This document shows, piece by piece, positions 7,934 to 17,130 of a stretch of DNA of 37,659 nt. Location: the NCBI GenBank assembly GCA_902626385.1, contig CACOEZ010000010.1, positions 1 to 37,659 of the forward strand, written 5' to 3'. The number at the start of each line of letters is the position of its first letter. Within the stretch, counting starts at the first letter, position 1. The position numbers were made by a program, and so were the translations under genes. The notes under the pieces were generated by a model. That model ran no database searches. It saw nothing but the letters and a program-made list of their open reading frames with translations, and was not told the DNA's origin. The DNA comes from an uncultured SAR86 cluster bacterium (GTDB lineage: Bacteria > Pseudomonadota > Gammaproteobacteria > Magnimaribacterales > D2472).

Positions 7934-9772
7934 ATGAGCAAAGCAAAATCAATATGGTCTAAAGCAGATTCTTTTTTATCGCTTACTAGAAAAATACTAG
8001 TAAATTCATTTACAGCGCTTATTTTAGTTTTTTTAACAATTTCAATTTTCGGATTCTTAGGTTCTTTCTTTGAAGCTGAGGATGAAATTAATACTCAAGA
8101 TAAAATATTATGGTTTAAGCCCGTCGGGGTCGTTGTAGATAATTCTTCAAGTTCAGCAACTTCATTAGATTCTCTTATTTTAGGTGCAACTGAAATTCAG
8201 CAACATAAGCTTAGTGATTTGATTAAAGTTTTAAATAACGCTGCGACTGATGAGAAGCTTGCTGCTGTATATTTAAATGTATCAGAGCTTGGTATGTATT
8301 ATGCTTCGGCATTTGATATTGCTAATGCTGTTAAAAATATTAAAGAAAATGGTAAGAGAGTCATTGCTTATGGTGAAAACTTTGGAAACAATGCTTATTT
8401 AATAAGCTCTCAAGCTGATCAAATTATACTTAATAAATATGGGACAGTTGGTGCATTTGGATTTTCAAGAAAAAGAGAGTACGTAAAAGATCTATATCAA
8501 AATGTGAAGCTCAACCAACATGTATTTATTGCTGGTGAATGGAAAACCGGGCCTGAACCATTTACAAGAAATGATATGTCAGAAGAAGATAAAACTTCTT
8601 GGAATGACTTTGCAGTTCCTTTATGGAAAAAAATGACAAGCTACATTGAAGAAGCAAGGAATCTACCAGAAGGAACAATTCAAAATTATGGAGATTCTTT
8701 TTGGGAATCATCTCTAATTGAGCCAGAAGCATCATTGATTGCTTTTGATAATGGTCTGGTTGATAAAGTTTTTACTGTAGAGGAGTTACGTCATTGGCTT
8801 TTTGAGGAATTTCCAAATGAAGATGATGATGTATCTAAACTGCCTGATTCTGTTTCAATATATGAATATCTTTCTACTATTAAGTCTGAAGAGAATGACT
8901 CTAAAAATAAAATTGCTGTAATTCATATAGAAGGTACCATCACAACAGGCGAAGCAACATTTGGTATTGCTGGTTCAGATACTATTGTCAAAAATATCAG
9001 AAAAGCAATAAAAGATGACAATGTAAAAGCGCTTGTTTTAAGAGTTAATAGTCCTGGTGGTGGTGTTTATGCCAGCGAATTAATAACAAATGCTTTAAAA
9101 GAATTCAAAGATACAGACAGACCAATAGTAAGTTCAATGGGTGATATAGCCGCATCTGGTGGTGTTTGGGTTACAACCCTATCAGATGAAATATGGGCTA
9201 AAAACGAAACCCTCACTGGTTCAATTGGCGTATATGCTACTCTTCCAACTTTTGAAAATCTATATGATTGGGCTGGTATACAAGTAGATGGTATAAGCTC
9301 AACGAAAGCTGGTGAATGGGATCCAAGGCTTTCTATGCCAGATAATGTAACTAATGCTATACAAGCTTCAGTTGATGATACATATGATAATTTTGTTGAT
9401 AAAGTTTCTGAAAATAGAGGAATGAGATATGAAGAGGTTCATGCAATTGCTAAAGGCAGAATTTGGTCAGGCGATAAGGCACTTCAGCTTGGCTTAGTTG
9501 ATAAAATTGGTAATCTAGACGATGCAATATCTGCTGCTTCCTCATTAGCAAATATTGAAGATTTTAAGGTTATAAGATATTTAAAGGAAATAGATCCTTT
9601 TGAAGCATTTGTTGCTGAACTAATTGGAAATATTGATTTAGACTTAAAAATCAATAGAAATACCAAAAGATTTTTAGATTTTATAGATGATGGATATGAT
9701 TTCATTGATGACAAAAAAGATATTAATATGATTTCTTATTGCTTCGAATGTGAGTTTTTTATTGCTAAATAA
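7934..9772 (+). CDS. sppA: Signal peptide peptidase SppA, 67K type
   Basis: SppA is a membrane-anchored serine protease that digests released signal peptides in the periplasm. The 612-aa product is the long tandem-domain form (E. coli 618). One transmembrane helix is at about residues 23-46. The general base K204 lies in GEWKTGPEPFTRNDMS, and the nucleophile S408 lies in MGDIAASGG of the second domain, matching the family Ser/Lys dyad. The substrate-pocket sequence VNSPGGGVYAS precedes it. A GGAG element lies 9 nt before the ATG. The final residues overlap the convergent hda stop by 8 bp. Confidence 0.96.
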   Translation: MSKAKSIWSKADSFLSLTRKILVNSFTALILVFLTISIFGFLGSFFEAEDEINTQDKILWFKPVGVVVDNSSSSATSLDSLILGATEIQQHKLSDLIKVLNNAATDEKLAAVYLNVSELGMYYASAFDIANAVKNIKENGKRVIAYGENFGNNAYLISSQADQIILNKYGTVGAFGFSRKREYVKDLYQNVKLNQHVFIAGEWKTGPEPFTRNDMSEEDKTSWNDFAVPLWKKMTSYIEEARNLPEGTIQNYGDSFWESSLIEPEASLIAFDNGLVDKVFTVEELRHWLFEEFPNEDDDVSKLPDSVSIYEYLSTIKSEENDSKNKIAVIHIEGTITTGEATFGIAGSDTIVKNIRKAIKDDNVKALVLRVNSPGGGVYASELITNALKEFKDTDRPIVSSMGDIAASGGVWVTTLSDEIWAKNETLTGSIGVYATLPTFENLYDWAGIQVDGISSTKAGEWDPRLSMPDNVTNAIQASVDDTYDNFVDKVSENRGMRYEEVHAIAKGRIWSGDKALQLGLVDKIGNLDDAISAASSLANIEDFKVIRYLKEIDPFEAFVAELIGNIDLDLKINRNTKRFLDFIDDGYDFIDDKKDINMISYCFECEFFIAK

Positions 9773-10442
9773 CTTCTTTTATTAAAGGTATGGTTATCTT
9801 TCTTTTTTGTTCAATAGAAAACTCATCAAGTTTATTGATTATGCTAACTAGACTTGAAATACTTCTTTCTGTGTAGGTAAGAAGATAGTTAAGCTCCCTT
9901 TCACCAAGATTTATTGATCGTAATTTTGAAATAAATTCAATTGCTTCTATCAAACTGTCATCACTAACAGGAAAAATCTCAATAGAATTAATTTTTTTTA
10001 TACGCGAGGCCAAATCATTTAAGGAGAATTTTATTGAAGATGGATTTTCTAAAGAACTAAAAACTAATCTACAGCCTGATATCTGACAGTTATTTATTAG
10101 ATTAAATATCGCTGTTTCCCAATCGTAAATTTCAGCAATTGAATCAATTTCATCGATACAAATAATATCCATATTTTCAATTGAATCTAATATTTGTGTT
10201 TCTAGGTTACTAATTTCAGATAAAGGGACATATAAGCTTGATTTACTTTTCTTAGCATATTCATTGCAAAGAGATTGGAGTAGAAAAGTTTTTCCTGTTT
10301 TTTTTAATCCGTATAAGAAAAGATCATCCTTTTCAAAAAGAATGTCTTTAAGTTCAAAATTAGATTTATCAAAATAAAATTCATCATAATTTGATTTGTT
10401 TGGTTTGCTCCACGGAAAAGTGAGCTGCTTTGGTTTATTCAT
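9765..10442 (-). CDS. hda: DnaA regulatory inactivator Hda
   Basis: Hda couples the DNA-loaded beta clamp to ATP hydrolysis by DnaA, preventing re-initiation. From the ATG at 10442 the protein has 225 aa, close to E. coli Hda (233). Near the N terminus QLTFPW (residues 6-11) fits the clamp-binding motif QLxLPL. The P-loop is GLKKTGKT, Walker B is IICIDEID, and LASRI matches the conserved AAA+ sensor/arginine region. A GTG at 10454 is an alternative four-residue extension, rejected because the clamp motif normally sits at the extreme N terminus. The start overlaps the upstream phosphatidyltransferase gene by 8 bp. The position after DUF2066 and purM is typical for gammaproteobacteria. Confidence 0.9.
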   Translation of the reverse strand: MNKPKQLTFPWSKPNKSNYDEFYFDKSNFELKDILFEKDDLFLYGLKKTGKTFLLQSLCNEYAKKSKSSLYVPLSEISNLETQILDSIENMDIICIDEIDSIAEIYDWETAIFNLINNCQISGCRLVFSSLENPSSIKFSLNDLASRIKKINSIEIFPVSDDSLIEAIEFISKLRSINLGERELNYLLTYTERSISSLVSIINKLDEFSIEQKRKITIPLIKEVI

Positions 10443-10986
10443 TATGGTACTCACGAAGATCTCTGTACCAGCTTATGGCATAAACAATCAAACTGAGCAA
10501 AGTTATAGAAATCGTAATAATGTTTAAAAAATCGAAACTAATATTAAAATTAAAAATCTCATTTAAGAAAATTATAGAAATGTAAATAATTTGAAGGCTT
10601 GTAGTCATTTTGCCCAATAAATTTGGTGCAGGAGTATATGATTCTATTAAAGACATTTGGACTGCGGCTCCAACCAAGATTGCAACATCCCTGCTTATAA
10701 AAATTACAAAAATATAAAATGGTAGAAAGTTATTTAGCCACAGAATAAAAACTGTGCCAGAGAGAAGAAGCTTATCAGCTACCGGATCTAGTATTTGTCC
10801 AAGTTCCGTTTGCCATTCCATTTTTCTTGCCAAGAATCCATCTAAGGCATCAGTCAGAGACGCAACTAAAAAAAAGGCAATACTAATTTCAAAGTTGCCA
10901 AGATAGATATTATTTAGAATCGGATAAACAAGAGCTATTCTGATAATTGAAAGTAGATTTGGAATAAAAATAAAGTATTTGGTCAT
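10435..10986 (-). CDS. CDP-alcohol phosphatidyltransferase (PgsA-like)
   Basis: An inner-membrane enzyme that transfers a phosphatidyl group from CDP-diacylglycerol to an alcohol. PgsA itself makes phosphatidylglycerol-phosphate from glycerol-3-phosphate. The 183-aa protein (E. coli PgsA 182) has the complete signature D-x2-D-G-x2-A-R-x8-G-x3-D-x3-D, beginning at DALDGFLAR (about residues 45-53) and ending at ILDPVADK. Five or six membrane helices are visible. Similar genes between DUF2066 and hda in gammaproteobacteria are often annotated only to family level, so I do not assign pgsA. The start overlaps the DUF2066 stop by 4 bp. Confidence 0.9.
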   Translation of the reverse strand: MTKYFIFIPNLLSIIRIALVYPILNNIYLGNFEISIAFFLVASLTDALDGFLARKMEWQTELGQILDPVADKLLLSGTVFILWLNNFLPFYIFVIFISRDVAILVGAAVQMSLIESYTPAPNLLGKMTTSLQIIYISIIFLNEIFNFNISFDFLNIITISITLLSLIVYAISWYRDLREYHNE

Positions 10987-12017
10987 TGTTTATATGCTAA
11001 ATGTAAATATTCCTCATTAAAAGAACTTTCTATGATCTCAAAAAAACTATTAACAGAAACCTGTTTTTGCACTGAATTAAAATCACCAAATATATTTACA
11101 CTATATGTAATATTGTCAATTTCAAATTTTTCAATTTTTAAATTTTTGACTCCAACTAGACTCTCTATTGCTATTCTTGAATTTTTATAATTTTCAACAT
11201 TTTTAATATTATTGATTTTAATTTTGATTGATGTTTCCCTGGAAATATCTATCAAATTTTTCTTGAGAATTTTATTAATGATATTTTCAATAAATTCATT
11301 AAAATCATTTATAAAGTTTTTGTTAAATTCCTCAGCACTATATTTGCTTTCTATGTCACCTGTTGCAGACCAGTTATCTAATCCAATTTTAATGAGATCA
11401 AGTGTAATCAAAGTATCAAATTTGTACTTTGAGGAAATATAATCTTTTGAATCTATAAGCTTTTCGTAGTTAAGTAAATTAATCTTATCAGAGAGGTCTA
11501 GTTCTGGAAGCTCTAAAAATATTCCCCTTGATTCTGAATATTTTTTTATTGAATCTCTAATAAGCTCGTTTATAGCACTTCCATCTTTCTCCATTGTTAG
11601 AAAATATGGCGCTGAATTGCCTGAATCAATTTTTATAAGAAATAAAATTACTGGTCTTGAATTCCCAACAATCGGAATTTCTAACTCTTTGAATTTTTCA
11701 ATAAGAAGATTCTTATCAAAATTCACTTGCAAGTAGCTTTTTTTATCAATATTTTTAACTGAATAACTAGTAATAAAATCTTTTCTCGCGTTACCTGCAT
11801 TGATTATCCGCCAAATGTTTGAAGGTGATGAATCTCCACTTAATCTGTATATCATTGTATTAAACGCTTGATTTATAGATTTATCTATTAGAGTAGAATC
11901 TTCGATAGGTTCATATATAACAAAAAGTTCTTTAAAATTCTTTCCAAAGGATGGAATAGAAAACATAATAAGTAACAATAGAAAATATTTTATGTTTTTC
12001 GTTGAATAAAAATCCAT
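10983..12017 (-). CDS. DUF2066 family exported protein
   Basis: A 344-aa protein from the ATG at 12017, beginning with a signal peptide (MDFYSTKNIKYFLLLLIMFSIPSFG). The mature part is Lys/Asn/Ile-rich with no catalytic motif I recognise. The assignment to DUF2066 rests on position (divergent from purM, upstream of the phosphatidyltransferase and hda), size, and the N-terminal VIYEPIEDSTLIDKSINQAF / YRLSGDSSPSN region. Function is unknown. An in-frame ATG at 12038 would add seven residues and overlap purM; 12017 is preferred because TAAAAT lies 7 nt upstream and the signal peptide begins there. Confidence 0.72.
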   Translation of the reverse strand: MDFYSTKNIKYFLLLLIMFSIPSFGKNFKELFVIYEPIEDSTLIDKSINQAFNTMIYRLSGDSSPSNIWRIINAGNARKDFITSYSVKNIDKKSYLQVNFDKNLLIEKFKELEIPIVGNSRPVILFLIKIDSGNSAPYFLTMEKDGSAINELIRDSIKKYSESRGIFLELPELDLSDKINLLNYEKLIDSKDYISSKYKFDTLITLDLIKIGLDNWSATGDIESKYSAEEFNKNFINDFNEFIENIINKILKKNLIDISRETSIKIKINNIKNVENYKNSRIAIESLVGVKNLKIEKFEIDNITYSVNIFGDFNSVQKQVSVNSFFEIIESSFNEEYLHLAYKQ

Positions 12018-12024
12018 GTTCGGT

Positions 12025-12030
12025 ATTTTA
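12025..12030 (-). promoter_or_regulatory. Candidate -10 element, leaderless DUF2066 gene
   Basis: TAAAAT on the minus strand (12030-12025) stands 7 nt before the ATG at 12017, inside the 14-bp divergent gap to purM. No Shine-Dalgarno sequence is present. The -35 would fall inside purM, where no good match was seen. Confidence 0.3.
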
Positions 12031-12031
12031 A

Positions 12032-13063
12032 ATGACAAAAGAAATTATAGAAAACGATCCATATAAATCTTCAGGCGTTGATATTGATGCTGGCAATAAG
12101 CTTGTTGATATTATTAAATCAGATGTAGCTGAAACATTGAATAAAAATGTTCTTGGCAATATAGGTGGGTTTGCTGGAATGTACCAACTCAATGAGGGTT
12201 TTAAAGAGCCAGTTCTTGTAGCATGTACTGACGGAGTGGGCACAAAAGTTTCACTAGCTCAAGAATATAAGAAATTAGATGAAATTGGACAAGATCTTGT
12301 TGCTATGTGTGTTAATGATTTGATTGTGTGCGGAGCAAAACCGTTATTTTTTTTAGATTACTATGCGTCTTCAAAGTTAGATGTCAATGAAGCATCAAAA
12401 GTAATTAAGAGTATTGCAAATGCTTGTAAGAAATCTGACTGTGCCTTGTTGGGTGGTGAAACTGCAGAAATGCCAGGTCATTATGTTGGTAATAATTTTG
12501 ATCTTGCTGGGTTTTCAGTGGGCTGTGTAGAAAAAGAAGATATCCTAAACAAGAATGAGGTTGCTTCGGGTGATATTCTGATCGGAGTGGAATCAAGCGG
12601 ACCTCATTCAAATGGTTTTTCTCTTATTAGAAAAATCATTAATGATTCTGATAGGTCAGAAGAAGAAAAGAAAGAAATTGCCCTTGAGGTTCTAAAGCCA
12701 ACAATTTTATATCCAAAACTTGTCAGATCTTTAATAAGCAAACACAAGATAAAATCTATTTCTCATATTACAGGAGGCGGACTTACTGAAAATCTACCAA
12801 GATCAATTCCAAAAAATTTTACTATTGATATTAATACAAAAAGCTGGGAATTCTCAGACGTATTTAAATGGTTGAAATCAGAAGGAGGTCTTAGTGACAG
12901 TGATATGTATAGAATTTTTAATTGTGGAATTGGAATGGTTTTCATCGTCGATGCTAAGGATGAGAATGATATTACTTCTTCAATAAAAGATCTAAATTTT
13001 GAATGTTATAAAATAGGGAAAATAATTCCTAAAATTGAAAATCAAGAAATTATTTTTTCCTAA
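12032..13063 (+). CDS. purM: Phosphoribosylformylglycinamidine cyclo-ligase
   Basis: PurM (AIR synthetase) closes the imidazole ring in step five of purine synthesis, using ATP. The 343-aa product matches E. coli (345). Conserved segments are YKSSGVDIDAGNKLV near the N terminus, GFAGMYQL, ACTDGVGTK, IGQDLVAMCVNDLIVCGAKP, LLGGETAEMPGHY and ITGGGLTENLPR. purN follows after 4 bp, the standard purMN pair. No Shine-Dalgarno sequence is visible in the 14-bp divergent gap with DUF2066. Confidence 0.98.
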   Translation: MTKEIIENDPYKSSGVDIDAGNKLVDIIKSDVAETLNKNVLGNIGGFAGMYQLNEGFKEPVLVACTDGVGTKVSLAQEYKKLDEIGQDLVAMCVNDLIVCGAKPLFFLDYYASSKLDVNEASKVIKSIANACKKSDCALLGGETAEMPGHYVGNNFDLAGFSVGCVEKEDILNKNEVASGDILIGVESSGPHSNGFSLIRKIINDSDRSEEEKKEIALEVLKPTILYPKLVRSLISKHKIKSISHITGGGLTENLPRSIPKNFTIDINTKSWEFSDVFKWLKSEGGLSDSDMYRIFNCGIGMVFIVDAKDENDITSSIKDLNFECYKIGKIIPKIENQEIIFS

Positions 13064-13067
13064 AACA

Positions 13068-13712
13068 ATGAAAAAAATAGCTGTACTAATATCAGGTAGT
13101 GGTTCTAACCTTGAAGCAATAGCCAAGGCGTGTGAAAAGAATGAGATTAATGGCGAAATAAAATGCGTAATTTCAAATGTTCCAAATGCATTTGGTCTTG
13201 AAAGAGCAAAAAAGTATAATCTTCGATCAATTGTTATCGATCATAGTTTATTTGATTCAAGAATAGAATTTGAAAAAGAAATAGATAAATATCTAAGCTT
13301 ATTAAAAATTGATGTGATTGTATTGGCAGGTTTTATGCGAATTCTAGGAAAAGATATCACTAATAAGTATTTTGGAAAAATGATTAACCTTCATCCCTCG
13401 CTTCTGCCACTGTATCCGGGTTTAAACACTCATTTAAATGTGTTACAAAATAAAGATAAGAGTCACGGTATTTCTATCCATTATGTTTCTGCAGAGCTTG
13501 ATGCTGGACCAATAATTGCACAAGGGTCTATTAAAGTTAACAGCAATCAGTCTATAAGTGTGTTAGAAAATAGAATTCATGAAGTTGAGCATATTCTCTT
13601 ACCAGAAATTGTTAATGAAATATGTAATGAAAACATATATCTAAAAGACAATATTGTTATTTTTAAAAATAATGAAAGATCTGGGCATATTTTAAAACAC
13701 TACGATGTATAA
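13068..13712 (+). CDS. purN: Phosphoribosylglycinamide formyltransferase
   Basis: PurN transfers the formyl group from 10-formyl-tetrahydrofolate to GAR, step three of purine synthesis. From the ATG at 13068 the product is 214 aa (E. coli 212). It shows the phosphate loop ISGSGSNLEAI, AGFMRILGK, the catalytic Asn/His in MINLHPSLLP, and the catalytic Asp in SAELDAGPII. The loop has YPGLNTH where most members have (Y/F)xGxxxH, so it is intact. An upstream in-frame ATG at 13035 lies inside purM and adds no homologous sequence. The 3' end overlaps the DUF3108 start by 8 bp. Confidence 0.97.
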   Translation: MKKIAVLISGSGSNLEAIAKACEKNEINGEIKCVISNVPNAFGLERAKKYNLRSIVIDHSLFDSRIEFEKEIDKYLSLLKIDVIVLAGFMRILGKDITNKYFGKMINLHPSLLPLYPGLNTHLNVLQNKDKSHGISIHYVSAELDAGPIIAQGSIKVNSNQSISVLENRIHEVEHILLPEIVNEICNENIYLKDNIVIFKNNERSGHILKHYDV

Positions 13713-14382
13713 GATATTACTAATTTTTTTCATTTCTTTTTCTGTATTCTCAGAAGATGTCACTTTGTATAAAGCAAAGTATCAATTTGATTCTGAAGAA
13801 ATTTCAATTACAGGAATTCGTGAGTTTAAAAAAACTGATGATGGTTATGAGCTTAAATTTAGAGCGTCAAATATTGTTGCAAGTATGTTTTTCTCATCGG
13901 TTTTTTCAATAAATGAATATGGGATTAAGTCCTCAAAGTACGAAATTAAAATCAGACCAAAATTTTTAAAAAGAGATCAATCAATAAATTTTAACTATGA
14001 AACTGAAGTGGTTGAATCAAGTGGAAGAAATGAATGGAAAAGTGATTTTAAAATAGATGAAGTTACTGTAGATCCTCTTAATGCTCAAATTATGATAAGA
14101 AGTAACCTTAAAAAAAATATTAACAACTTTTCATTAAACTTAATCAACATGCAAGAAGGCGGAATAGAAAAATTTGATTATAAGGTTACAGGAATAGAAG
14201 AGTGTAAATTTAAAGAAAAGATTTATAACTGTTCAATCTTAGAGAGAATAAGAGAAGGCAGCTCTAGAAAAACAACATATTACTTAGCGAAAGAATTAGA
14301 TTATATGTTTTTAAAAATTACTGATGTCAGTGAAGATTGGACAAATACTCTTGAATTGAAAGAAATTTTAAGTTTTGGGTAA
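13705..14382 (+). CDS. DUF3108-like exported protein
   Basis: A 225-aa protein with a short signal peptide ([18 protein letters not shown]). The beta-rich mature part has features of DUF3108: the opening LYKAKYQF, and a core ending in [27 protein letters not shown]3108 gene behind purMN is common in gammaproteobacteria and supports the call. The function is unknown, probably envelope-associated. It starts inside the purN stop (8-bp overlap, ATGTATAA) and ends overlapping the convergent dcd by 15 bp. Two cysteines near residues 170-180 ([12 protein letters not shown]) could form a disulfide. Confidence 0.75.
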   Translation: MYKILLIFFISFSVFSEDVTLYKAKYQFDSEEISITGIREFKKTDDGYELKFRASNIVASMFFSSVFSINEYGIKSSKYEIKIRPKFLKRDQSINFNYETEVVESSGRNEWKSDFKIDEVTVDPLNAQIMIRSNLKKNINNFSLNLINMQEGGIEKFDYKVTGIEECKFKEKIYNCSILERIREGSSRKTTYYLAKELDYMFLKITDVSEDWTNTLELKEILSFG

Positions 14383-14937
14383 AGTTACGCCTGTCTGTCC
14401 TTGATATTTACCTCCACGATCTTTGTAACTTGTCTCACATTCTTCATCAGATTCAAAAAATAACATCTGAGCAACGCCCTCACCCGCATAAATTTTTGCC
14501 GGTAAGTTTGTGGTATTTGAAAATTCTAAGGTAACGTGACCCTCCCATTCGGGCTCAAGAGGTGTAACATTAACGATTATTCCACATCTTGCATATGTCG
14601 ATTTTCCAAGACAAACAGTTAGTACATTTCGGGGAATTTTAAAGTATTCTATTGTTCTAGCTAATGCAAATGAATTTGGTGGGATAACACAGACATCGGA
14701 ATTTATATCTACGAAACTTTTTTCATCAAATGATTTTGGATCAACAATAGCTGAATGAATATTCGTAAAAACTTTAAACTCATTAGAACATCTCACATCA
14801 TACCCATAACTCGAAACACCATAAGAGATCAACTTATTTCCTGCATCATCCAAACGTATTTGATTTTCAGAAAATGGTTTTATCATATCTTTTTCAAGCG
14901 ACATGGTAGTTATCCATTTATCAGATTTAATCGACAT
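14368..14937 (-). CDS. dcd: dCTP deaminase
   Basis: Dcd deaminates dCTP to dUTP, the main source of dUMP for thymidylate synthesis in gammaproteobacteria. The 189-aa protein is near the E. coli length (193). It has [12 protein letters not shown], the core [33 protein letters not shown] with the catalytic Glu, and the C-terminal [14 protein letters not shown] that closes over the nucleotide. It is the last gene of the dnaX-recR unit and overlaps recR by 11 bp. An ATG at 14904 is possible, but the full length fits the family. Confidence 0.97.
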   Translation of the reverse strand: MSIKSDKWITTMSLEKDMIKPFSENQIRLDDAGNKLISYGVSSYGYDVRCSNEFKVFTNIHSAIVDPKSFDEKSFVDINSDVCVIPPNSFALARTIEYFKIPRNVLTVCLGKSTYARCGIIVNVTPLEPEWEGHVTLEFSNTTNLPAKIYAGEGVAQMLFFESDEECETSYKDRGGKYQGQTGVTLPKT

Positions 14938-15523
14938 TAATTTCTACCCTTCCTTCAATAGCTCTTGCAATAGTTGTTCCATCTACGTACTCTAACTCGC
15001 CTCCAATTGGAATACCATATGAGATTCGAGAAACCTTTGCAGTTTTAACATGGTCGGTAATATATATTGCAGTTGCATCACCTTCAACCGTACTGCTTGT
15101 AGCAAGAATGATTTCATTAATTTCTTCATTTTTTATAATGCTAAGTAAATCATTAATGCCAAGTTCATCAGGGCCTACTCCGTCTATCGGAGAAAGTCGG
15201 CCTAAAAGAACAAAATATTTTCCTCTAAAGCCACCTGTTGATTCAATCGCTAAAACATCAGAGGGGCTTTCAACAACACATATCTTTTTTGTATCTCTTG
15301 AAGAATCATTACAAATTTTACAAAGACTATTTGAAGTAAGCATTCTACAGGCACTGCATCTTTGAATATTATCAATAGCATCTTTCATAGTGCTAGCAAG
15401 AATACTTGCACCATCCTTGTTTCTATCAAGTAAATATAATGCCATCCTTTGTGCAGACTTTTTTCCAACACCGGGCAATATTGTTAGAGCATTGATTAAT
15501 TCTGTAACTAAATCTTTATTCAT
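14927..15523 (-). CDS. recR: Recombination protein RecR
   Basis: RecR works with RecF/RecO to load RecA on gapped DNA. The 198-aa product has the N-terminal helix-hairpin-helix [13 protein letters not shown] (about residues 16-28), a C4 zinc finger (C56, C59, C68, C71) and the Toprim domain starting [14 protein letters not shown], then [13 protein letters not shown] and [12 protein letters not shown]. Its start overlaps the dnaX stop by 4 bp (ATGA). In most bacteria ybaB lies between dnaX and recR; here it is absent. Confidence 0.97.
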   Translation of the reverse strand: MNKDLVTELINALTILPGVGKKSAQRMALYLLDRNKDGASILASTMKDAIDNIQRCSACRMLTSNSLCKICNDSSRDTKKICVVESPSDVLAIESTGGFRGKYFVLLGRLSPIDGVGPDELGINDLLSIIKNEEINEIILATSSTVEGDATAIYITDHVKTAKVSRISYGIPIGGELEYVDGTTIARAIEGRVEINVD

Positions 15524-17121
15524 TTAACTGGTTTTATGCTGTCATCCTTTATGGACCCTTTAAACTTTTTAACAAATTTTTGGATTGATTCATCATTTTT
15601 TATATTTGATTGAGCTTCATCGAGACTCTCTTGTTTTAATTTTGATTGTATCTCAATTGGTGAATCAGTAACTTTTCCTATCTTATATTTTATTTTTATA
15701 TTTTTAGACAGCATAGATTTGAGCTCAGAGGTAAACTCAATTTCTATATTTTCTGGCACGTCTCCAACTGAATCTTCAATTATTAGAGAAAGTTCATAAT
15801 TTTTGTATGACAAAAAGGACATATTCCCATAATAATTTCTTGCAAATGGGCTAATGCTCATTGATTTAAAGAACCTTATCCAATCTGCGTTATTTTTCAA
15901 TTCGATATCACTTTTACTTGAATCATTATTCGCATGATTATCGGAAGCATCTTTTTCTTTCACTTTATTTTCAGCTGGCGTGTGTTCAGTTTTGAAATTT
16001 TTTTTTTCAGGAGCACTTTTATCCTCCTCATTAGATTCGCTTAGTTTTTGGAGTGGGTTAAAGGTAAGCATTCGTAATAGGCAGATTTCAAGTGCCTCTT
16101 TTGGATCTGGGTGAACACTAAATTTTGCGTATGCATTCATTGCAATTTCGTATAACAATTGACAGAATTCTTTATCAATTTTATCTGCCAATTCTCCTAT
16201 AGCCTTAGAATTAGAATTACCTAAAACCTGTTGCAACGAGACCTTGTGAAGAGTGGATATAATATCTCTGAGTATTAAGTCATATGCTGGAGATAATTCT
16301 TCAATTTTGGATAAAATATCAAAGGTTATTTTTCCGTTACCTTCAATAACACTGTCAATTAGATCAAATAACAGAGAATCATCTATAGTTCCAAGAAGTC
16401 TTTTCACTTTTGCTTCATTTAACTCTCCGTCACCATGAGCAATCGCTTGATCAAGAAGTGTAAGCCCATCTCTTACAGATCCTTTAGCAGAATTTGCAAT
16501 TAACGAAACACTTATATCATCAAATTTAATTTTTTCTGTTTTAAGAATACTCTTTATATGATCAATTAAGAGAGATTCATTGACTGTTTTTAAATTAAGT
16601 TGAAGGCATCTTGATTGTACTGTTTTTGGAATTTTTTCTGGATTTGTCGTAGCAAAAATAAAAACAACATGGGATGGAGGCTCTTCAAGTGTTTTAAGTA
16701 ATGCATTGAAACTTGCAGTTGAGAGCATATGAACTTCATCAATCAAGTAAACCTTGTATCTTCCTTTTGCTGGTTTATATTCAACTGTTTCAATTAAATC
16801 TCGCATTTTCTCAACTTGTGTGTTTGATGCAGCATCTATTTCTAAAAAATCTACGCTCCTACCGATCCTAATTTCCGAACAATTTGTACATTGATTGCAG
16901 GGATTTGAGGATGGCAAATCTGTTGCTTCGCAATTCAAACATTTAGCCAAAATTCTTGCTAATGTTGTTTTACCAATACCGCGAGTACCAGAAAAAATAT
17001 ATGCTTGATGCAGCCTTTTTTGATTTATGCCATTAGCAATAGCTTCAACTATATGCTCTTGTCCAATAACTTGATCGAAGTTTGATGGTCTATATTTTCG
17101 TGCTAAAACTTCATATGACAT
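15520..17121 (-). CDS. dnaX: DNA polymerase III subunit tau (clamp loader)
   Basis: DnaX forms the motor of the clamp loader. The 533-aa tau is shorter than E. coli (643), mainly in the C-terminal domains. Visible are Walker A GTRGIGKT (45-52), a zinc module with C64, C75, C78 and C81, Walker B LIDEVH (126-131), and the SRC arginine finger in KTVQSRC. Domain III ends near residue 370, followed by a charged linker and a Pol III-binding-like tail. At codons 372-375 an A10 run occurs; a -1 shift would end four codons later (TGA at 15988-15986), giving a gamma-like protein of about 378 aa. It overlaps recR by 4 bp and follows recX by 9 bp. Confidence 0.97.
   Translation of the reverse strand: MSYEVLARKYRPSNFDQVIGQEHIVEAIANGINQKRLHQAYIFSGTRGIGKTTLARILAKCLNCEATDLPSSNPCNQCTNCSEIRIGRSVDFLEIDAASNTQVEKMRDLIETVEYKPAKGRYKVYLIDEVHMLSTASFNALLKTLEEPPSHVVFIFATTNPEKIPKTVQSRCLQLNLKTVNESLLIDHIKSILKTEKIKFDDISVSLIANSAKGSVRDGLTLLDQAIAHGDGELNEAKVKRLLGTIDDSLLFDLIDSVIEGNGKITFDILSKIEELSPAYDLILRDIISTLHKVSLQQVLGNSNSKAIGELADKIDKEFCQLLYEIAMNAYAKFSVHPDPKEALEICLLRMLTFNPLQKLSESNEEDKSAPEKKNFKTEHTPAENKVKEKDASDNHANNDSSKSDIELKNNADWIRFFKSMSISPFARNYYGNMSFLSYKNYELSLIIEDSVGDVPENIEIEFTSELKSMLSKNIKIKYKIGKVTDSPIEIQSKLKQESLDEAQSNIKNDESIQKFVKKFKGSIKDDSIKPVK
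15986..16007 (-). promoter_or_regulatory. Possible programmed slippage site in dnaX (A10) with -1 stop
   Basis: In the coding strand ten consecutive A (16007-15998) span GAA-AAA-AAA-AAT (E372 to N375). In the -1 frame the following codons are AAA TTT CAA AAC TGA, ending at 15988-15986. The position matches the end of domain III, where gamma ends in other bacteria. Slippage on poly-A (ribosomal or transcriptional, as in Thermus dnaX) is plausible. I see no clear stimulatory hairpin just downstream. Confidence 0.5.
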
Positions 17122-17130
17122 AGCAAAGAA

